Assembly: GCF_001685485.1 (NCBI RefSeq)
Contig: NZ_BDEL01000001.1
Coordinates: forward strand, 1,175,501-1,239,500
DNA from: Formosa haliotis
GTDB taxonomy: Bacteria; Bacteroidota; Bacteroidia; Flavobacteriales; Flavobacteriaceae
Direction of reading: 5' to 3'
DNA length: 64,000 nt
Every line of letters begins with the position of its first letter. Position 1 is the first letter of the stretch. Positions 60,301 through 64,000 of the stretch are shown here, in pieces. The notes under the pieces were generated by a model. That model made no database searches. It was not told the DNA's origin and saw only the letters and a list, made by a program, of their open reading frames with translations. The translations under genes were made by a program, and so were the position numbers.

Positions 60301-60880
60301 CTAAATAAGCGGTTTTCCCTTTAGACACCCGAATATTTTTAATTTTATACGTCTTATTTGTATCCGATTGTATTGACAGTAAGAACTCTTTTACCGCAAA
60401 AAGTGTTGCGGTACGCTGCCCAAGATCCACATCAAACACATCCCAAGGTATATAAACCGATTGCCAGCCTTTTCCAACAATTTCTACATGGGCTTTACTT
60501 ATCGGATTTAAATCGCCATAATCTAAAGAATCGACTTTAAAGGTCGCTTGAATTTGAGCTACTGTTTCTTTCTCAAAATATACATCGAAAGCAACCCCTT
60601 TGTAGTTTGTCCAATCTGCCGCGTCGCCTAAAAACGGTCGACTGATCCCCGGAAAATATATTCTATTTTGATTGGAATAGGTGTACGAAATGGTATCCTT
60701 AGCTGCAACCGTAGCAACGTCCTTCGTTACTTTAGATAGCCCTTTCCAATCGGAAAAATCGGCGCTACCAATTAAATCCTTATTTTGAGCAATACCAACC
60801 TGAACACAAAACAATACGACACACCATACGATACGGTGTAAACTATTTAAATGATTTTGCTGTGAATTCTTATGTTCCAA
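57356..60880 (-). CDS. Heparinase II/III-like polysaccharide lyase candidate
   Basis: 1174 residues. The start is a TTG at 60880, 5 bp after the upstream stop; no Met occurs in the first 50 residues, so a non-ATG start is forced. Signal peptide (CVVLFCVQVGIAQN); residues about 35-200 form a binding sandwich, 200-300 an Ig-like domain, 330-640 an (alpha/alpha) toroid (SDGWWYECAVGYNTWVATEF), and then a heparinase II/III sandwich with the typical GGYHGHFDRTNLV block near 690. Length exceeds usual PL12/15/17/21 enzymes because of the N-terminal domains. Probably the main uronate lyase of the operon; the PL family is not one I can assign. Confidence 0.75.
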   Translation of the reverse strand: MEHKNSQQNHLNSLHRIVWCVVLFCVQVGIAQNKDLIGSADFSDWKGLSKVTKDVATVAAKDTISYTYSNQNRIYFPGISRPFLGDAADWTNYKGVAFDVYFEKETVAQIQATFKVDSLDYGDLNPISKAHVEIVGKGWQSVYIPWDVFDVDLGQRTATLFAVKEFLLSIQSDTNKTYKIKNIRVSKGKTAYLEAEIQGKSASVDTEVTYEFQVGNTTNTPQAIQLTLQTMGWESMTSKLNPRKIFLEPGEVKTAELTVYIPKHLPEGIREHQVVNAIANGKGEALSTITFTTAIQVPFPNIVFTKTGWQKVRDKVERYDWAKDGLQEYVNKAEKWQVPNGTDFTKATERPLGQSVFHTDGREIYNCAIAYQLTGNEAYAAKCLQLLRRLIDPKTGYPATLVGGSNSFVGEGKFWQAVGRMYDLIRNSPQVTAQDKTLTAQTFRLFVNQTLKGNTKGAISNWNVAELTAAFYCALNLQDWHLINQLLEGPTGIYKHLEHGIMSDGWWYECAVGYNTWVATEFSEIALALEPWGINFKDRTFPIGTTKHFSLLSSRRQGGIMGMEFEKWGKIEKNSVKIKDMWDASIPFMDFRGVLLAVNDAVEDKLSGKSYELAYYLYKDPEYAAIINRSDKRDLLYGVPDLPQVTSEKMKVSAYADNMGIVQLRSQTADREQPEQIQAALHYGSHGGYHGHFDRTNLVHMSRYGRSFYGTLMFWYGYGSYLYKFWKQTSINKNMVVVDQKMQQPVENSRLLFHSGAMMQATVIETDSKWSHPPYGGIPNNKQTFAEKMWAESRTIDLPETQPEFGEVTAYTEPVLQRRAMVVLDDYIVLADYLKGDEEHEFDWMFQAKGFKNITSNKTTFNRHTNQMNANPLSSAQFITDCNWYDVEGTSRTQFEMCWGDGCDNEGVRLPNSIDGPLKIDVFNAWPKKAEVMIGTSTEGFYVNKKLWYSVLADEKEVLNDSTGAWILGSKNVSVDVSGSRKLKLTTKTPGKIRNNTIFLGDAKVILKDGSKVSLSTLPMTYDNVLIPEVKGKDYYGGPIKIAGEPMDYATPAMPKNNKGLATITVDLNGLDVARFEAKIGGDFPLGDEASRLKSMAVRSKGKQARYLSVIEPYEKESLVKSVEAKNESELTVTLTDGRVQELKIENIDAEDGKVKVSVKEYKNGKLVREEQTN

Positions 60881-60885
60881 ATCGA

Positions 60886-62340
60886 TTATTTTTTAATGTA
60901 TTGTATCGTATTATCCGTTCCTAAATCTGTAATTTCACCTTTAGATGCTCCTGAAACTCCAGAGCTTTTATCTGATAAATACACCGGATAGGTTGTAAGA
61001 TTATGAAGTTCGAAATCGAAACCTTTAAAATCATTTTGATTGGGTAGGTTCCCATGAAGTAATCTGATGTTCTTTTTATCGCCTCCCACTTTAATTTGTA
61101 GACCTTGATCTACCCCTTGGCTAGAACCCTGAAGGCTAATAGTATGCCCACTACCACCAATATAAGCCACAGCACCAGAGCCATTATAATAAGGTTCTTC
61201 GGAAGGTATCAGTGTGATATCCGCATTATACCCCTTATCGCTTTCGTAGGTTGAAGCGTAAGCAGGGCCATAAGTTACATCGGCTTTACAATTCACGACG
61301 TCACCAGAACCTAAAGAAAATCCGTTTTCACAACCTTTGGCAACACAACCTTCAACATATTTTTTTCCTGTGGCATGAGCAATCGTTACCCCTGTACGCA
61401 TGTATTTTATAGTGCAATTTAACACCGTAACATTAGAGGTACCACGTCTGTAATTTTTACCATCAATTACGGTTTCTCCGCCATCGTAAGCTCGAATCCC
61501 GGCCTCTCCTGTACTTAGCATATAGCCTTTTGGAAGTTTATAACCCCAAACGGTCATAAAATCGACATCGAAAGCAGGTCCAGAAGTTTCTGCCAACATA
61601 TCGTCAGTTTTTCGAACTTCCCCTTCCACTTCACAGCCCTCTATAATCGGATTGTTAGCGCCTTGCATAAAAATGCAATGCCCATAACTTCTGTGAATAA
61701 ACTTTGAATTTTTTAAGTGATTAGATTCCCCACGCACCAAACACGCACTGTGCTTGCGATGCGGGATAACCGACTTCCCACCTTTCCCAAAAGCATCGCC
61801 ATAGCCATACGGGAAAGACCCTTTGGTGGTGACATGAAATCCTTCAATTTTATTATGAGACCCGTCCATTACAATATTGGTGGCGCGACGTGTTGGCGCA
61901 TCGTGTACCGAACCGACATCTGCAAGCGTTAAATTTTTAAGCACATTGTTATTTCCTATGATTTGTAATTCGTGAATTTGAAAATTACCAAAGGCTTGCA
62001 ACACTTTTGTATCTACATTTATAGTTACTCCTGTAAAATCGTAAGTACTATTATTCCCTTCAAAAAGCAATAATACCTTGCTCGTATTTTTAATTATGGT
62101 TTCATCGGAAAACAGCCCCTTTTTAACATCTTCTGCAGTTATGGAATATACACCCGGTTTCATCTTTACTTGTACATTGTTCTGCTTTAAAAACGGTTTT
62201 AAGGCTTGTAATGAATTTACCATAGTTTGCGCTGTTAATTGAACGCTAGAAACACTAAAAAGTGCTATACTTAGTAATACTGCAAATTTTGAAAATGCCG
62301 GAATTTGTTTTGATTTTAATTGAAAATTAAATGTCGTCAT
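60886..62340 (-). CDS. Secreted beta-helix enzyme, first gene of the long operon
   Basis: 484 residues; signal peptide (LLSIALFSVSSVQLTAQ) and beta-helix only. Signature: SFPYGYGDAFGKGG, HRKHSACLVRG, RSYGHCIFMQ, GEVRKTDDMLAE, GYMLSTGEAGIRAY. Much of its sequence matches the catalytic part of the 1970-residue protein (for example VTIAHATG and CENGFSLGSG), so it looks like the periplasmic counterpart of that surface protein. Led by promoter K; eight genes (to 45471) follow with gaps of 5-45 bp apart from the 170-bp gap at 48621. Confidence 0.8.
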   Translation of the reverse strand: MTTFNFQLKSKQIPAFSKFAVLLSIALFSVSSVQLTAQTMVNSLQALKPFLKQNNVQVKMKPGVYSITAEDVKKGLFSDETIIKNTSKVLLLFEGNNSTYDFTGVTINVDTKVLQAFGNFQIHELQIIGNNNVLKNLTLADVGSVHDAPTRRATNIVMDGSHNKIEGFHVTTKGSFPYGYGDAFGKGGKSVIPHRKHSACLVRGESNHLKNSKFIHRSYGHCIFMQGANNPIIEGCEVEGEVRKTDDMLAETSGPAFDVDFMTVWGYKLPKGYMLSTGEAGIRAYDGGETVIDGKNYRRGTSNVTVLNCTIKYMRTGVTIAHATGKKYVEGCVAKGCENGFSLGSGDVVNCKADVTYGPAYASTYESDKGYNADITLIPSEEPYYNGSGAVAYIGGSGHTISLQGSSQGVDQGLQIKVGGDKKNIRLLHGNLPNQNDFKGFDFELHNLTTYPVYLSDKSSGVSGASKGEITDLGTDNTIQYIKK

Positions 62341-62381
62341 GGTTTGATTTTAAGCTTAATTTTATCGTACGCTTTGAGAGA

Positions 62382-62442
62382 TAAAAATAAAGAAGCGCTA
62401 GGGAATTCGATATAAACTATGATTCAATCGTTATAAATTATA
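62382..62442 (-). promoter_or_regulatory. PUL operator/promoter K (long operon)
   Basis: Minus-strand half-sites TATAATTTAT (62442-62433) and CATAGTTTAT (62421-62412), 21 bp apart; -7 box TATTTTTA at 62389-62382. 72 bp from the start. Confidence 0.85.
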
Positions 62443-62456
62443 TCCCTAAACAGAAA

Positions 62457-62494
62457 AGGTGAAGCAAAAGGCTTGAAAAACCGTTACTTCACCT
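62457..62494 (-). terminator. Terminator after GH31
   Basis: Arms AGGTGAAG / CTTCACCT, loop 22 nt, T-rich tail on the minus strand. Separates GH31 from the long operon. Confidence 0.65.
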
Positions 62495-62527
62495 GCACCA
62501 AAATAAAAAGAATACTAATTTTAATTC

Positions 62528-64000
62528 TTATAATTTCAATTGTGTTTCTGCACCATTAAAGCTAATGGTTTGAATTTGTCCACCAATCAATTCAACTTTA
62601 AAGTTCATCGGGTTTGCAGAAAAATCTATATAAGAATCCTGTCCTTTTTTTATTTGAAGTGTTTTCTCAGTTTCGCTATAATTTAAGTGAATCTCCGAGT
62701 AAGCACCCTTTTCGTAATCGTAGGTTTCGCTATCATCAAAATACAAGGTAAATTGCGCATCTGCTCCAGGATATACTTTTATGGTGATAGGCTCGTTGGT
62801 TTCTTGCGTAGCGTACTGCACTTTTGGCCCGAATGGTATAATAGATCCTGCTTTAACAAAAAGTGGTGTTTCATCTAAATCGGCTTTTACAGCATGCTGT
62901 TCTCCGCCATTAAGCATTTCATTGGTCCAGAAATTATACCAAGTTCCCTTTGGAAAATACATGTTTTTTTCACGTTGTTTATATTCGGTAACGATGCCAA
63001 CCATAATAGATTCTCCAAATAAAAACTGATCTTTAATTCCCCATGTCTTGTTATCATTTGGATAGTGATAAGCCAACGGACTCATTAATTGCTTACTATT
63101 GGTTGTGATTTGCCAGGCTTGTGAATAAATGTATGGCATCAGTTGGTAACGTAAATCGATAAATTTTCGGGCGGTACGTTCAAAGGCTTCATTATAGCGC
63201 CAAATTTCTGTTTCCGAAACATAGCCATGAATTCTAAAGATTGGACTAAAGGTTCCAAACTGAAACCAACGGGTTAATAGTTCAATAAACTCCGGATTGG
63301 TATATTGATTATCGAATTCTGGATTTATCGATTTTGAATCTCTAAAAAATCCACCAATATCATGCGTCCAGTACGGAACTCCTGCCATGGTAAAATTAAG
63401 TCCCGCCGAAATTTGCTCCTCCAACTGTTCCCAAGACGCTTCTACATCGCCCGACCACGACGTTGCACCATAACGCTGCTGCCCAGCATAAGCTGAACGC
63501 GTTAAATTAAACACACGTTCTTTTGGAAATTCCTCGCGGCGACCATCGTACATGGCTTTGGTTACGAGAAGGGAATACGGATTTTGAACTTCTTCAAAAC
63601 GCCCTACGGCAGTCATTTGTGTTGCATCGTTTACACCTTCGGGTTCTGTCCCATCTAACCAAATAGAACTGACACCTTTATGAAACATGGAGTCGCTTAA
63701 CATACGATAAAATCGTTCGCTTACCCCATCGTCGTAAATGTCGATGTAGTTACTACTCTTTATTTTTTAAGATTGTATTTTTTCTCTAACGCTTCGTTTT
63801 TCACTTCTGGCCAAACAGATACCATGAGTTTTAGGTTTAACGCTTTTAGATCTGAAACCATAGCATCTGGATCTGGATATTTTGCGGGATCCCACTCTGG
63901 CCCTTTCGTGCCTTTTGGCCAATAAAACCAGTCTTGAACAATATTATCAAACGGAATTTGGCGTTCACGCATTTCCCGTGCATTGACTAATAATTCCTCC
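62528..64000 (-). pseudogene. GH31 glycoside hydrolase, 5' end beyond window, frameshifted at an A6 run
   Basis: Alpha-glucosidase/alpha-xylosidase family enzyme in two frames. The upstream frame is open to the window edge (EELLVNAREMRERQIPFDNI, then DWFYWPKGTKGPEWDP) and stops after ALEKKYNLKK. One base added to T6 63763-63768 gives NLKKIKSSNYIDIYDDGVSE and joins the second frame, which has the nucleophile Asp in SSIWLDGTEPEG and the acid/base Asp in TSWSGDVEASWEQL, then the C-terminal sandwich. At least 490 residues are visible; 300 or so more would lie beyond the edge. The WLDGTEPEG version suggests alpha-xylosidase-like members but does not prove it. Confidence 0.85.

Noticed and set aside
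1..64000. tRNA, rRNA, CRISPR arrays and riboswitches
   Set aside because: I looked for the usual signs in the gaps and saw none.

Overview
The window is a piece of a marine Flavobacteriaceae-type genome. The signs are AT-rich DNA, secreted proteins ending in type IX secretion (T9SS) sorting domains, SusD-era style lipoprotein signals with a Cys after the hydrophobic stretch, -7 boxes of the TAnnTTTG type, and a very high density of sulfatases and carbohydrate-active enzymes. I cannot name the genus.

Layout. 1-1083: the end of an IS256-family insertion sequence cut by the window edge. 1494-2889: a DUF2071 protein and a frameshifted alpha/beta hydrolase. 3154-7411: a minus-strand His-rich metal-uptake-like operon (small His/Cys membrane protein, TonB-dependent receptor, two DUF4625 lipoproteins). 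7598-8569: class I mannose-6-phosphate isomerase. 8645-63999: a very large polysaccharide utilization region, almost all on the minus strand, interrupted at 18567-20785 by three genes of other function (HTH regulator, small secreted protein, four-helix-bundle stress-like protein).

The polysaccharide region encodes two GH39, one GH30, two GH43, one GH28-like, one GH88, one GH116-like and one GH31 enzyme, an acetylesterase, five type I sulfatases, a heparinase II/III-like lyase candidate, an alginate_lyase-domain protein, a NosD-like beta-helix protein, and five paralogous beta-helix proteins that share a strong signature of their own. KduI and KduD complete the route for 4-deoxy-5-keto uronate released by lyases and GH88. 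I infer a sulfated, probably acetylated, uronate- and xylose-containing algal polysaccharide as substrate (ulvan-like or another glucuronoxylan/glucurono-polymer). No SusC/SusD pair, no sensor/regulator of the PUL and no KDG kinase or aldolase lies in the window.

Two whole-window patterns stand out. First, eleven promoters carry the same architecture: two 10-bp half-sites NATAAYTTAT / NATRRYTTAT exactly 21 bp apart, always oriented with transcription, followed about 22 bp later by a TAnnTTTR-like -7 box. They sit 54-158 bp before eleven transcription units and define one regulon. Second, six genes are broken (or lose their signal peptide) at a run of exactly six A or T; in every one adding a single base restores a full-length, family-typical protein. 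This is either a systematic sequence error or real homopolymer slippage and must be settled before any of these genes is called a pseudogene.
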